NCBI GenBank assembly: GCA_942159475.1
Contig: OW804098.1
Span: 119,933,374 to 119,997,373, forward strand
Length of the DNA: 64,000 nt
Reading direction: 5' to 3'
Source: Sthenelais limicola
Taxonomy: Eukaryota > Annelida > Polychaeta > Phyllodocida > Sigalionidae
Below are positions 11,428 to 22,617 of this stretch, piece by piece; position 1 is the stretch's first letter; every line of letters begins with the position of its first letter. Below the pieces are notes generated by a model. The model was not told the origin of the DNA, made no database searches, and saw only the letters and a list, made by a program, of their open reading frames with translations. A program made the translations under genes and the position numbers.

Positions 11428-11482
11428 TCAATTCTTTCCATATAACTGTACTTTCTATTTCTACAATAGTAAAACTATTTGT

Positions 11483-11706
11483 TGGTAAAATCGTCAGAAA
11501 ATGCACAATTTTCCTACACAAATCATCTCAAATAATCAAAACTAAAGAGAAAAATTAGGTTCAAAATACAGTTCTACATGACCAGTCAAGGCAATATTGT
11601 ACATATTCAGATATACCGACTATTGCCCATGTTTTAGTCTAATTTAGCAGAATGTAGGCTACTAAATGTGTAGATCTGCCGATTGTACATTCTGTAAAGA
11701 TTTGAC
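11483..11706 (+). mobile_element. Family B element, diverged
   Basis: The left part reads AATCGTCAGAAAATGCACAA and the right end GTAAAGATTTGACCC. Start of a dense run of family B copies that extends to about 24.2 kb. Confidence 0.7.
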
Positions 11707-11806
11707 CCATGTACAAATATTATTGCTATTTACTATTTGATCAGAATCATGATACATTATTGCATTATCTCAAAAGCAAGGTCACACTCCTGTATGTAAT
11801 TATCCA

Positions 11807-12076
11807 TAGGGTGAAATTGTCAGAAAATATACAATTAATTTTGTCTTCATCAATCTCATAAAATAACGCAAATTCAAGAGAAAAATCAGGTTCAGATTTA
11901 AGATGTAAATTAGGTTCAAAATACAGTTCAACATAACCAGACATATTTATTGAATGAATACAATACAGAATACACTCAGATATATACTTAGTGGTTATCA
12001 TTTTTTACTCTAATTTAGCAGAATTTGAGACATGTGCAGAACTGTTGATTGTGCATTTTCTCAAAATCTAACACCC
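11807..12076 (+). mobile_element. Family B element, diverged and slightly expanded
   Basis: Starts AGGGTGAAATTGTCAGAAAA and ends TCTCAAAATCTAACACCCT. About 25 bp longer than the reference because of an internal near-duplication (AAATTAGGTTCAAAATACAG). Confidence 0.7.
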
Positions 12077-12249
12077 TAGCCTTATCTAGCTTAACCTAAC
12101 TTTTTCTGTATGATCTTATAAAGTGGTCCAATTTGAAAGCCCCTTTTTGGAGGGAAATGTCTAAAAGTTTATACCATACCTTTGTTTCAACTCTGTGAAC
12201 TGTGTCAATCGAATAAAACTTGCGGAGAGGACCGGGACAAAACCTATAT

Positions 12250-12512
12250 TTAGGCCTAGCCACTTTACTAATAATTTCCTAGTAATTTCCAAGTGTTTTT
12301 TCACAAGATATAATTCTGTCTTGGCAATGTCCAGAAACATTGCAAACTTTTTCAAATATAAAAATATCACTCTTAAAATAGGGAAGTACGTATTAGATGT
12401 CCAATCTTTACTATCACTGCACTCGCCTTGATCACATTTTTTCCAATATGGTGATATCACAAAATACATTTTATTTGTGCGACCTGTGACTCATTTTCTT
12501 GCAACACCTTAC
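12250..12512 (-). mobile_element. Family A fragment
   Basis: Matches the right two thirds of family A and ends TGTGACTCATTTTCTTGCAA. No clean left end. Confidence 0.55.
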
Positions 12513-12587
12513 AATTACCATACCTTTGTTTCAACCCCCGGAACTGTGTCCCTCGAATACAACTTGTGGAGAAGACCTGGACAGGAG

Positions 12588-12821
12588 GAACCAGGTCTTT
12601 AGAAAATGTATAATTGGCCTTCACCAATTCCCTCAAATAACCCAAATTTAAAACGAAAATCAGGTTCAAAATACAGTTCAACATAACCAGACGAATTTAT
12701 TGAATGAATACAATACAAAATACACTCAGATATGCTCAGTATTTATCATTTTTCACTCTAATTTAGCAAAATTTGATAGATGTGTAGAACATTTTCTGAA
12801 AACTTCCTGAGAATCTGACCC
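12588..12821 (+). mobile_element. Family B element, diverged
   Basis: Left part CAGGTCTTTAGAAAATGTAT; right end CTTCCTGAGAATCTGACCC. The interior follows the family order (ACATAACCAGACGAATTTAT). Confidence 0.7.
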
Positions 12822-13053
12822 AACGCGTGAATTGCCCACCTTTAAATGTGCGGTGCCATAAAACCTACCTTTCATCAGCCTTTCAGCACTTTTTACCGCA
12901 CAAAAGCCTTTGAGAAAAACATTTCATTAGAGAAAAGCGAAAACAGGACATTTGTCTGCTTGGCTGGACTTTTAGGGGAATGGAAAACAAAACATGTTCT
13001 TATGCTCTGCAGATTCGTATGAGACTTGTTTGTACCTTAATGTCCCTTTATTA

Positions 13054-13288
13054 GGGTCAGATTTCCGGAAAATGTACAATTCAACTTTGCCCATCTTCTC
13101 AAATAACCCATATTTCAGACGAAAATAAAGTTCAAAATACAGTTCAACCTAACCAAGCACATAGCTAAAATTAATGCAATGGCGAATATACTCGCATTTA
13201 CCTAGAATTGACCAAATTGCAGTCTACTTTAGCAGAATTTACTAAATGTGTACAGCTGCCAATTGTACATTTCCTGAAAATCTGACCC
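13054..13288 (+). mobile_element. Family B element
   Basis: 235 bp, ends GGGTCAGATTTCCGGAAAAT and CCTGAAAATCTGACCC, flanked by ATTA on both sides (13050-13053 and 13289-13292). Confidence 0.85.
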
Positions 13289-13339
13289 ATTAGTGCTTGT
13301 AACATCAATCAAAAACTTAAGACATTCTACTATCAATAG

Positions 13340-13608
13340 CTATTATCAATATTTTTTTTATTCAACATTTTTATACAGCAAGACATGACTATTTGTCAAG
13401 ACCAAAGCTCACAGCATCTGTAATGATATTCTGCCTGGCGCTGTGTCTAGTGTGGTTTTACCTAACTAGGTGCATGACTATATCATGTAACTAAAAATAG
13501 GAACTAATAACATCGAAATGATATTATCTAATAATGGTCAAATATACAAGTGTTGGTGTTGAGATGAATGGGCAACTAGGTCTACGGTGATATGCAGTTA
13601 GTTGTGCA
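13340..13608. other. Retroposon-like fragment and spacer
   Basis: TTTTTTTTATTCAACATTTT near 13354 and the following sequence look like a reverse-oriented retroposon 3' end. Nothing else recognised. Confidence 0.35.
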
Positions 13609-13720
13609 TATTAGTGCATATTAGTGTATATTAGGGCATATTAGTGTATATTAGGGTATATTAATGTATATTAGGGTATATAAGTGTATATTAGTGCATA
13701 TTAATGTATATTAGTGTACA
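13609..13720 (+). repeat. 10-bp tandem repeat (TATTAGTGTA type)
   Basis: About eleven 10-bp units, TATTAGTGTA and variants (TATTAGGGCA, TATTAATGTA). The TTAGGG-containing variants look telomere-like, but the period is 10, not 6. Confidence 0.8.
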
Positions 13721-14298
13721 TTTACTGCAAGGTACCAAATTAATATGGTCTGAAGAATGTGAGCAAGCATTAATTACCATCAACCGCCTCCTTGTTCTAA
13801 CATGGCATACAAGACACACAAGAAGTGAAAATGTAAATATCATCTAGAGTGGCAAACCACAAGTGACCATGCATACATATTCACTTCATATCAATATCAC
13901 AACTACCATGTTTAGATAAAGTTTAATGGTGAAAATCTGACATGTACAGTGGTTAATACAACCACCCTATTGGTCTAATACAAGAGTACATTCAATCCCA
14001 TAATGCTTCACTTCTGACCTGCGCAGTGACCCATGCGCGGCACATACTAAAGCTAACTCACAGGGGAATATAATACCCATAACCTCCTGGTCACCCATTA
14101 CTCTCATAATAACTCAATGAATAACTAAATACTAGAAGAGATTTACACCATGATTTATCATACAATATATGGTGAATGTGATAGATTGCTCTGTCAAACG
14201 CATGTCATATTTTCATTATTGGGATATTAAGTTTATATGCACGTGACAGGTGGGAACTCCCTGTTTCCGGTGTTCTGTATCAGTCCTTTCTACTCTAT
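13721..14298. other. No feature recognised
   Basis: Nothing recognised. Confidence 0.45.
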
Positions 14299-14533
14299 TG
14301 GGATCAGATCGTCAGAAAATGTACAATTGGCAGATGTATATGCTTATTAAATTCGGATAAATTAGACTGACAAGTGATAGGCCTAATTACTAGGTATATC
14401 TGAATATATTTACATTGCCTTGATTCTAGCAATCTGTTCGGTTGAACTGATTTTTAACCACATTTTTGTCTTAAATGTGGGTTATTAGAAGATTTGTGAA
14501 GGTGAACTGTACATTTTCTGGCGACTTCACCCA
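14299..14533 (-). mobile_element. Family B element
   Basis: Ends GGGATCAGATCGTCAGAAAA and TTTTCTGGCGACTTCACCC; the interior matches the family. Confidence 0.75.
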
Positions 14534-14767
14534 TTATCATATTCTGGTATATCCATCTTGATTTCAGTCTTAAAGTTGAGCAGATGTTGTTCTCTATAAT
14601 CATCGTCTCAAAGTATGTTGGTGCATTGTATACAGTTAAAGTCATGAGATTACTTTTATTTTTATTTTATTAACGCCTCAAATAATTTACATGTATTACA
14701 AATGAAGAAATGCTATAACTGTTGCTAGCTTTCTTCATGGGTAGTGTCGATCTTTAAACCATATATA

Positions 14768-14890
14768 TGTGATGTGTTTCAGGAAAATGATTCACAAGTC
14801 GCAAGAAAATAGATTTTGAGAAATCGTATTATCGTATTTGATAAGATGAGATTATGTGGATTCCAATTACTCAGTAACTTTTTACTAAGT
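14768..14890 (+). mobile_element. Family A fragment (left end)
   Basis: Starts GTGATGTGTTTCAGGAAAAT and continues for about 120 bp; the right part is missing. Confidence 0.65.
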
Positions 14891-14911
14891 ATCTTTTTCC
14901 AGTAACACATC

Positions 14912-15147
14912 GTGTCAGATTTTCAGAAAATGTACAAGTCGCCTTCACAAATCCTCTGAAATAACTCACATTTAAGAAACGAATAAGGTTCAAATTACAG
15001 TTTAACATAGCAGAACAGATATATTAAACCAACACAAAACCAAATATACTCAGATATACCCGGTATTCATCATTTCTCAGCCTAATTTAGCAGAATGTAC
15101 TAAATGTATAGAGCTGCCAATTGTATATTTTCTGACAATTTGACCCA
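14912..15147 (+). mobile_element. Family B element
   Basis: Ends GTGTCAGATTTTCAGAAAAT and TTTTCTGACAATTTGACCC, with the complete interior. Confidence 0.75.
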
Positions 15148-15159
15148 CCACGTATATAA

Positions 15160-15363
15160 TAGGCCAGATCACCTGAACATATAAACTTCGCTTGTACATA
15201 TATGGTCAATACTAGGTTAATTCGAGTATATTCGGCATTGCATTGATTATAGCTATGTGCTAGGTTAGGTTGAACTGTATTTTGAACATTATTTTCGTTT
15301 GAAATTTGGGTTATTTGAGAAGAATGGCTAAGTATAATTGTACATTTTCTGAAAATCTAACCC
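15160..15363 (-). mobile_element. Family B element, left end decayed
   Basis: The right part is clear (GAAATTTGGGTTATTTGAGA and ATTTTCTGAAAATCTAACCC). The left end is degenerate. Confidence 0.65.
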
Positions 15364-15383
15364 ATATATATGTCCTTTCATAT

Positions 15384-15731
15384 GTGATCCGTTTTAGGAA
15401 AATGAGTCATAAGTCGCAAAAAATAGATTGTGAGATACAATTAGATTTGAAAAGATGAGATCAAGGGGATTCCAATGATAGTAAACAGTCTAATAATCTT
15501 ATAAGTATTTCTAGATTTTAAGTTTGATATTTTCGTTTTTTGATATGAGGACCTTTAAAACTAAAGGATATATTGCATAGATTGTCCTGAAATTTGATAC
15601 ACTGATCGATATAAGTCAAAGTGATAACCTCTCAAAAAATCAGAACATTTCAATAATGTGATCTTGTGAAAAAAACACTTTGAAGAATATCAATTTTGCG
15701 ACTAATGACTCATTTTCCTGGAACACATCAC
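15384..15731 (+). mobile_element. Family A element
   Basis: 348 bp, starts GTGATCCGTTTTAGGAAAAT, ends CCTGGAACACATCAC, flanked by ATAT on both sides (15380-15383 and 15732-15735). An internal deletion lies near 15540. Confidence 0.85.
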
Positions 15732-15865
15732 ATATATGACATATTTAGGACGATATGAATCGTTTAAGATGATATAAATAGGGTTCAAAATATAGTTCTA
15801 CATGATCAAAATTCTTTGTATCAACCCAAGACCAAAGTTCTAGTTCCTTCAGTATTTTTATATGA

Positions 15866-15870
15866 TAAAA
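15866..15870 (-). terminator. RNA polymerase III T-run terminator of the tRNA gene
   Basis: Five T on the - strand, 5 nt after the tRNA 3' end, as expected for pol III termination. Confidence 0.6.
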
Positions 15871-15875
15871 ATGAC

Positions 15876-15949
15876 AGTCCCTGGGTGGGCTCGAACCACC
15901 AACCTTTAGATTAACAGTCTAACGCGCTAACCGATTGCGCCACAGAGAC
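15876..15949 (-). tRNA. tRNA-Asn (anticodon GTT)
   Basis: On the - strand the 74-nt gene folds into a full cloverleaf. The acceptor stem GTCTCTG pairs with CAGGGAC (one G-U). The D arm is GCGCAATCGGTTAGCGC, the A box. The anticodon arm TTAGA-CTGTTAA-TCTAA carries anticodon GTT, and the T arm contains GGTTCGAGCC, the B box. CCA is not encoded, as is usual for nuclear tRNA genes. The sequence is close to canonical animal tRNA-Asn, except that the discriminator position reads T. A T-run terminator follows. It is probably functional. It sits alone among repeats, so it could also be a dispersed copy, but the intact A and B boxes argue against decay. Confidence 0.93.
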
Positions 15950-16120
15950 CTGTGCGGTGCACCGCTTGCCTTAGCATATTAAATTAATAGGGTTACAGCA
16001 CATACATAATTATATTAATTATTATACCACAACCTATCAAGCGCCTCCTCTAAACAGCTTCAGTTTTGTTATGCACTGGTCAATGATATCCCCCCACCCC
16101 AGAGTAAGGGGGAATGATAT
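15950..16120. other. Spacer upstream of the tRNA gene
   Basis: Nothing recognised. Confidence 0.4.
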
Positions 16121-16355
16121 GGGTCAGATTTTCAGAAAATGTACAATTGGCAGATCTACACATTTAGTAAATTTTGCTAATTTAAGCTGAAATTTTGTCA
16201 ATACTTGGTAAATTCGAGTATATTCGGCATTGCATTGATTCTAGCAACCTGTTTGGTTAGGTTGAACGGATTTTTTAACTTTAATTTCGTCTGAAATTTG
16301 GGTTATTTGATAAGATTGCCAAAGTTGAATTGTACATTTTCTGAAAATCTGACCC
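16121..16355 (-). mobile_element. Family B element
   Basis: 235 bp, ends GGGTCAGATTTTCAGAAAAT and ATTTTCTGAAAATCTGACCC; flanks ATAT and ATGT (one mismatch). Confidence 0.85.
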
Positions 16356-16611
16356 ATGTAGGGGGATGTCAAGTACATTCTCCAGGGTTGGGGACTGCAA
16401 TTGACAAGTGCATTATTATACTTGGAGTGGGATCTAACTATCATTTATACACTTCTTTGAGAAATAAAAATACTTTGTGGCTCCATTGAGTAAACACCAT
16501 AAACAACAAAATGAAGATTAAATGGACTCCTATGGAAATACATAGACTTATTGAGGACATTGTCAGTAATGAGGAAGGACTGTAAACTTATAACACCAAA
16601 CCAAGGTATAT

Positions 16612-16846
16612 GGGTCAGATTTTCAGGAAATGTAGAATTGGCAACTGTACACATTTAGTCAATTCTGCTCAATTAGGCCGCAGTTTGGTCAATACTTGGT
16701 AAATTTGAGTATGTTCGGCATTGCATTAATTCTAGCAATCTGTTTGGTTAGGTTGAACTGTATTTTGAAGTTCATTTTCGTCTGAAATTTGGGTTATTGG
16801 TGATGATTGGCGAAGTTGAATTGTACATTTTCTGAAAATCTGACCC
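16612..16846 (-). mobile_element. Family B element
   Basis: Complete copy, ends GGGTCAGATTTTCAGGAAAT and ATTTTCTGAAAATCTGACCC. Confidence 0.85.
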
Positions 16847-17138
16847 TTATGAGAAAAAAGCTACTCTATGAACACTATACTCAGGTGACAGTCTCTTTAT
16901 TACAAATGAATTGAAAAGAAAGGAATACCGAGGTTGTGAATTTGTGTATTGTCTTTTCTGCCGTCCACTGATTTTATAAGCATGATATAATTTGTTGGCC
17001 TGCTATCAAGATATTCATGTTTTCCGTTGTCTACTTTCCATGTATTGTTTGCAATCAAACTTATTCCCATTTTAATTATTTACGGTTCGTCGGGAAGACC
17101 TGCCTTGCATGTTTGATCACATTATTGTAAATGTCTAT
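16847..17138. other. No feature recognised
   Basis: Nothing recognised. Confidence 0.4.
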
Positions 17139-17376
17139 GGGTGAAATCGCCAGAAAATGTACAATTCACCTTCACCAATCCTCTCAAGTAACCCTAAATT
17201 AAGACAAAAGTCAGGTTAAAAACTCAGTTCAACATAAATAAACAGATTGTTTGAATCAAGGCAATACAAAATATACTCAGATATACCTATAATTATTTAC
17301 GATTTTTCGGTCTGATTTAGCAGAATTTACTAAATACGTATATCTGCCAATTGTACATTTTCTGAAAATCTGACCC
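17139..17376 (+). mobile_element. Family B element
   Basis: Ends GGGTGAAATCGCCAGAAAAT and ATTTTCTGAAAATCTGACCC. Confidence 0.8.
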
Positions 17377-18073
17377 ATAAGTCCGAATACAAATCTTAAT
17401 ATATAATAATACAATAACTACAGCTGGTATCCATGTAGGGAGGACACCTGCATCCGGTATCACCCTTACAGGCCGTATATATCATCATACATCATACGTT
17501 GAACATACAATATGACTCTTCCTGCGTCCCCACACATTCCTTTTGCTCCTCCTATTACTAACTCGAGAAGATTATACTGACACACTATATAGATACTGAG
17601 GTCAATTCCCAAAAGATGTATACAACTCTTATGAAATATAAATTCATAATGAAGTTATACATTTGGATATATATATTGAAAGGCTGTTTAATCATATTAA
17701 ACCATGAAATACCTATAGTACTGGTTTGAGAATTTAGTTGAGGAAAACAAAACACTTTGCAATACTGCATACAATCCTGCATGCTCATTAGTCTAACACG
17801 TTTCTTCTAGGCTTTGTCATTCTATCTCACCTCTGATGTCTTCATCTTCTTTTTCTTTTTTTCTTTCTTCTCCTACTCCTACTCCTGACTCATTTGATTT
17901 TCATGATTATACACACTATGTAACACTTGTACATGATGGAGACTGCACCTCAATTGTCACGTGATTTTCATGATTATACTGTGCTTACCCTTTATTGTGC
18001 TTACCCTTTACTTTCTTCTCATTCTTCTCATTTTCATTCTCCTTATTTGTTTAACTATATTCCTACTCCTACT
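17377..18073. other. No gene recognised; pyrimidine-rich stretches
   Basis: CTACTC and TTTTCTT repeats near 17830-17890 and 18000-18070; otherwise nothing recognised. Confidence 0.4.
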
Positions 18074-18289
18074 GGGTCAGATCTTCAGAAAATGTACAAT
18101 TGGCAGATTTAGACATTGAGGAACTTCGGCTAAATTAGACTAAAAAAATAATCAATATTAAAATATATCTGAGTATATATATTTGATATTGCACTGATTC
18201 AAACAACCTGTTTAGTTGTCTTTAACTGTGTATTGAATCTTATTTTTGTCTGGAATTTAGGTGAATTGTACATTTTCTACTGATTTCCC
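18074..18289 (-). mobile_element. Family B element, diverged right end
   Basis: Starts GGGTCAGATCTTCAGAAAAT and ends ATTTTCTACTGATTTCCCT. Confidence 0.7.
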
Positions 18290-18299
18290 TATTCTCCTA

Positions 18300-18410
18300 T
18301 TCTCCCTGCTCCACCCTCATCACCCACTGCCCCTCCCCCTGCCCCTCTCCTCCCCTCCCCTGCCCCTGTCCCTCCCCCTCCCCCCCTCCCCCTCCCCCCA
18401 AATGTCTCCC
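18300..18410. repeat. C-rich low-complexity tract
   Basis: Long runs of CCCCTCCC and CCCCTGCCC type; the frames across it are low complexity. Confidence 0.8.
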
Positions 18411-18622
18411 AGAGAGACAGATATGACAATGGGCGTGAAGGAGTGTATGAAATATTAACCGTCCAATCAGGGATGACAAAAGCCTGGTGCTCCTCCTCCC
18501 CTGCCCTCCTCCTCCACATGAGTGCTCTCACATACATTATGTATGGCGGCCTACTCATATATCTCACACGTGCTAATATCCCTCATAGTGGGGGCCTGTT
18601 GCGCATGGGGGCTGTTGTATAA

Positions 18623-18854
18623 GTGTCAGATTTTCAGAAAAAGTACAATTGACAGCTCTACATGTATATTTAGTAATTTCTGCTAGATTCTGCTAAAAAA
18701 ATGATAAACTTGGGGTATATCTGAGTATATCGCATTGACTTAAAGTATCAGTTCTGTTTTGTTAAACGGAATTTCAAGCTAATTTCTGTCTTAAATCTGG
18801 GTTATTTTAGAGGATTGGTGAAGGCGAATTGTACATTTTCTGAAAATCCTACCT
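18623..18854 (-). mobile_element. Family B element
   Basis: Ends GTGTCAGATTTTCAGAAAAA and TTTTCTGAAAATCCTACCT, flanked by ATAA on both sides (18619-18622 and 18855-18858). Confidence 0.8.
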
Positions 18855-18886
18855 ATAAGCAGAGGAAAGGATTGTTTGTGGCCAAT

Positions 18887-19180
18887 TCAATCCAAAACAT
18901 GACCTAATATCACCATAATGATTTTCCTTAAGGCTATAAGTGAAATATTTCTAATTGTGCATACCATGAAAGATAGATCTATAAATAGATTGAGATACTG
19001 AAAACCTCCCATATATTGGAGATTTCCCCTTCACTAGCAGTCCATGATTGCTATAAAAACGTTTTTCAATCCAATCCAATACATTACCTAATATCATGAT
19101 AATGATTTTCCTTAAGGCTATAAGTGACATGTTTCCAATTGTGCATACCATGAAAGATAGATCTATAAATAGATTGAGGG
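18887..19180 (+). repeat. Direct duplication of about 105 bp
   Basis: The segment starting near 18888 and the one starting near 19073 share a run of about 105 bp (TTCCTTAAGGCTATAAGTGA and AAGATAGATCTATAAATAGA in both), with about 80 bp between them. Confidence 0.8.
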
Positions 19181-19404
19181 GAGGTCGAGGTGTATATTTC
19201 CATTACAGCTGACTCTAAGATCAACCTGGGTCAGCCTCGATCTCATTTATTGACCTAGATTGGCTTTCTCTTATCTAACACCTGATCACTTCTAGCGTCT
19301 CTGTGCGTTCATTCATTGTCACAATTAATGTGTTCTGGGGGGAAGGATTCCCTGTGATGTTGCCTGTAAGAATACTGCACAAGATTAATCTTATATTCCT
19401 ATTT

Positions 19405-19794
19405 GTGATGTGTTACAGGGAAATGAGTCATAAGTCGCAAAATTGATATTGTCCAAAGTGATTTATTCACCGGATCTCTTTGTTTGAAATCTCTCATTCT
19501 TGGAGGGCTATATGGTGTTAGTAGCACCAAAATATGTACTAGATTTCAAGACTGGATCGGATATGTCCTTGCGGTACACAGGTCATCCTATAGAGTATAT
19601 ATTTAGCTACTTTACTGGTAATTATTAAAATACAAAAATATTGCAAAGCTTTTCTCAAACATAAAAATACGACACTTAAAATATAGAAATACTTTTTACA
19701 TGTCCTTAATGTTTACTCTCATTCGAATCGGCTTGACCTCTTCATTTTAAATATGATATTTCAGAACCCGATTTTTACGACTTGTGATTCATTT
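19405..19794 (-). mobile_element. Family A element, right end overtaken by the next copy
   Basis: Starts GTGATGTGTTACAGG after ATTT and runs to CGACTTGTGATTCATTT, where a second A copy begins, so the second copy probably inserted in the end of this one. Confidence 0.75.
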
Positions 19795-20065
19795 GTGATG
19801 TGTTTCAGGGAAATGAGCCACAATGGTATTTTTCTGTTTATTTTACAAGATTACTTTATTGGAACCTTCTGAGTTTTGGAGAGTTATATCGATCAATGTA
19901 TCAAATCTAAGTACAATCGATGTAATATATTCTTTCCTTTTAAAGGTTCTCATATGGCCTACATTTAGTAACTTTACTTTTTATTGCCCCCCAGAAATGT
20001 TGGAAACCTTTTTTTTTTTTTTTTTTTCAAAAATGAAAATATTAAACTTAAAATCTAGAAATACC
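19795..20065 (-). mobile_element. Family A element, right end missing
   Basis: Starts GTGATGTGTTTCAGGGAAAT directly after ATTT and continues to CTTAAAATCTAGAAATACCT; a T-run of about 18 lies inside. Confidence 0.7.
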
Positions 20066-20446
20066 TAGAGATAGATTAAATGATGACTTTCAAACGTGTC
20101 TCCACAAAAACCCTGAATCAGAATCCTTTATTTTTCGGAGTCTTTAGTGCAACTAGTAGCATGAATACGAATATCAAGGCTGGGAATTGCATCTGCTCAG
20201 ACATATTCAAGCTTATCTTAAAGGGAGCATGTATGAAAACTGTTCTTTTATTTATGGGGAAGAGGAACGGTTTCTTGTCTCAGTTATAAAATCTGAATAT
20301 GGCCAATAAAAACATTAAAAAAACGTTTTTAAAAAACTCCAACTAATACCTCATGGTGCAACCCCTTCTATTTATAGATAACCTACACCCCCGCACGTAC
20401 CATAGCTCTCAGGGGACATTTACCAGTCACCATCCACCCATAATAG
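20066..20446. other. No feature recognised
   Basis: Nothing recognised; the open + frame at 20080-20289 has no family resemblance. Confidence 0.4.
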
Positions 20447-20665
20447 GTCAAGTCTTAAAAAAATATGTACATTTGGTAAATTCTGCTAAATTACACTGAC
20501 AAATTGTCAGTACTTGGTATATCTGAGTATATTTGGTATTGCCTTGATTCTAAGACCATATTTGGTTATGTTGAACCGAGTTTTGAACCTAATTTATGAC
20601 TTAATTCTGGGTTATTGTAGAGGATTTCTGAATGTGAATTGTACACTTTCTGGCGATTTCCCTAA
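20447..20665 (-). mobile_element. Family B element, diverged
   Basis: Starts AGGTCAAGTCTTAAAAAAAT and ends ACTTTCTGGCGATTTCCCT. Confidence 0.65.
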
Positions 20666-20964
20666 TACCTTGTACCTCCCATCCTGGCTGTACCTCCCCC
20701 CACAATAGGAGAGCGGGAATTAGGTTGAGAAAGACCAGAGTTGGCTTGGTTCCATAACACAAGTTTGATCAATGACCACAGAAGGTAATATGTAAAAAGT
20801 GTCTTTGTCTTCTCCATAAAAATGATATTTTGCAGATGCTGCTTTTTGCCTTTTGAGATCTGTAGAGGAATGCTCTCATTTTGTTGGTTGGTTATACTAG
20901 ATCTTTACCAAGGTTTTCGTCCTTGCGGCAGATACGGTTCTCTAATCTGGCACCATTGGTTTAA

Positions 20965-21168
20965 CATCAGCCTATCCAAATAAGCCATATTTAAGACAAA
21001 AATGATCTTCAAAATGCAGTTTAACATAACAGAACTGATACTTTATAGCAATGCGATACCAAATATACTCAGATATACTCCAAATTTATCATTTCTTAGC
21101 AGAATTTAGCAGAAATTACTAAATAAGTATAGCTGCCGATTGTACATTTTCTGAAAATCTGACCCTTA
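20965..21168 (+). mobile_element. Family B fragment
   Basis: Lacks the left end; the right end ATTTTCTGAAAATCTGACCC is clear. Confidence 0.65.
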
Positions 21169-21452
21169 TATAATACTACTGATTATATAACATTATACAT
21201 GTGCAACATTACTCAATGTAATTGATAATTCATTCTCCTCATTAGATATGATTACGTATAGACATGTAATACCTCATCTGCTCACAGTGGGGAGCTAGGG
21301 GTCAACCTATGGTCAACCAGGAGTGACCACACCTACTGACCACCCCCTTCAGGTTACTTAGATTGACCAATAATCTTACGTCATTGGTCACATTAAACCC
21401 TGCCCACACACGGCCGATTTGCCTCCCGATTGCCCCCCGATTTGAGTCTTCC

Positions 21453-21540
21453 GATGAATCTTAGAATTTCATTTCCAATCCTGGTTCATGTTATTTCAAA
21501 AACATAAACCAGGATTTGAAATGAAATCATAGGATTCATC
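21453..21540. ncRNA. 88-bp precursor-miRNA-like hairpin
   Basis: The arms at 21453-21491 and 21502-21540 pair along about 39 bp with 5-6 mismatches and a loop of about 10 nt (TATTTCAAAA-like). Size and arm length fit an animal pre-miRNA, but a tiny foldback repeat is equally possible. No other copy was seen here, and expression cannot be judged. Confidence 0.35.
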
Positions 21541-21565
21541 AGGTCTTAACGAGAGGCCAAAACGT

Positions 21566-21800
21566 GGGTCAGATTTTCAGAAAATGTACAATCCGCCTTT
21601 ACCAATCCTGTCAAATAACCCACATTTAAGACAAAAAAGAGCTTCAAAATGCAGTTTAACCTAACAGAACTGATACATTAAATCAATGCGACACCAAATA
21701 TATTTAGATACACCCGGTATTTATCATATTTCAGCCAAATTTAGCCAAATTTCCTAAACGTGTAGAGCTGTCAATTGTACTGTTTTTGAAAATATGATTC
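21566..21800 (+). mobile_element. Family B element
   Basis: 235 bp, starts GGGTCAGATTTTCAGAAAAT, right end decayed (TTTTTGAAAATATGATTC), flanked by ACGT on both sides (21562-21565 and 21801-21804). Confidence 0.8.
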
Positions 21801-21804
21801 ACGT

Positions 21805-22617
21805 GATTGACCAATGCTCTCCATTGACCAAGGTCAGAGACCATGCTAATGAACACGACATGTCTTATGTTGATTGGAGCAATGTTAATTAATGCGCCTG
21901 CGCAATGCACCTTACGGTCACCTGACTATTGATGTCAATATAATGAAATAAAGGATATTTAACAGTCTACAAACGGGACTACTCTATTGCTAAATAAAGT
22001 TCATATATAGAACTATGGAGTATAAGATCAAATGACTGCTTAAATTATATGATTAAACGATTAAATGGTAATAATAATGTATTGACGATCAAGAGACGTA
22101 ATGGTAATTAGTATGAGTTAGTAGTAATCAATTTAAATGCTTTTGTTTTGTACTTGGCAAATGAAAACTATCATTATATGAAACTTTGTCCAATAAAAAA
22201 AAAAAAAAATAGGTCCTAATGTGAGTTCATCTAGTAATAATGCAGTTTTAATAACAGTAAATTTACTAAAACTAAACCAGAGTGAGGAAGGCCCGCCATT
22301 ACACAAGTGGCACAATGCCTACCTCCTGTGGAATGAGGTTACTCCTCACTAATGTCTCAATTAAAAAGTAAAATGACAAATGCTGCTTTACGAACGCACC
22401 CATTCTCAGATAATAAATGACGTTCTGGTTGCAATAACATCTATAGATGTCTGATGTGTATCAGGGTCAGACTCATTATTATTTTTAATAAGATTTTTAA
22501 TAATGTTTCTGTGGTATGTAAAGCATGTAGTCATAATTAACACATTTAAGTAATATGGGATATGTATGATTGTTATCTGAGAATGAAAAAAGGTAATGCA
22601 CAGAAGTTAGATTAATG
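21805..22617. other. No feature recognised
   Basis: AT-rich; an A-run at 22197-22210. Nothing recognised. Confidence 0.45.

Noticed and set aside
13609..13720. Interstitial telomere repeat
   Set aside because: TTAGGG appears only within a 10-bp unit; no 6-bp periodicity.
18261..18567. Proline/leucine- and glycine-rich open frames
   Set aside because: Compositional, caused by the C-rich tract.
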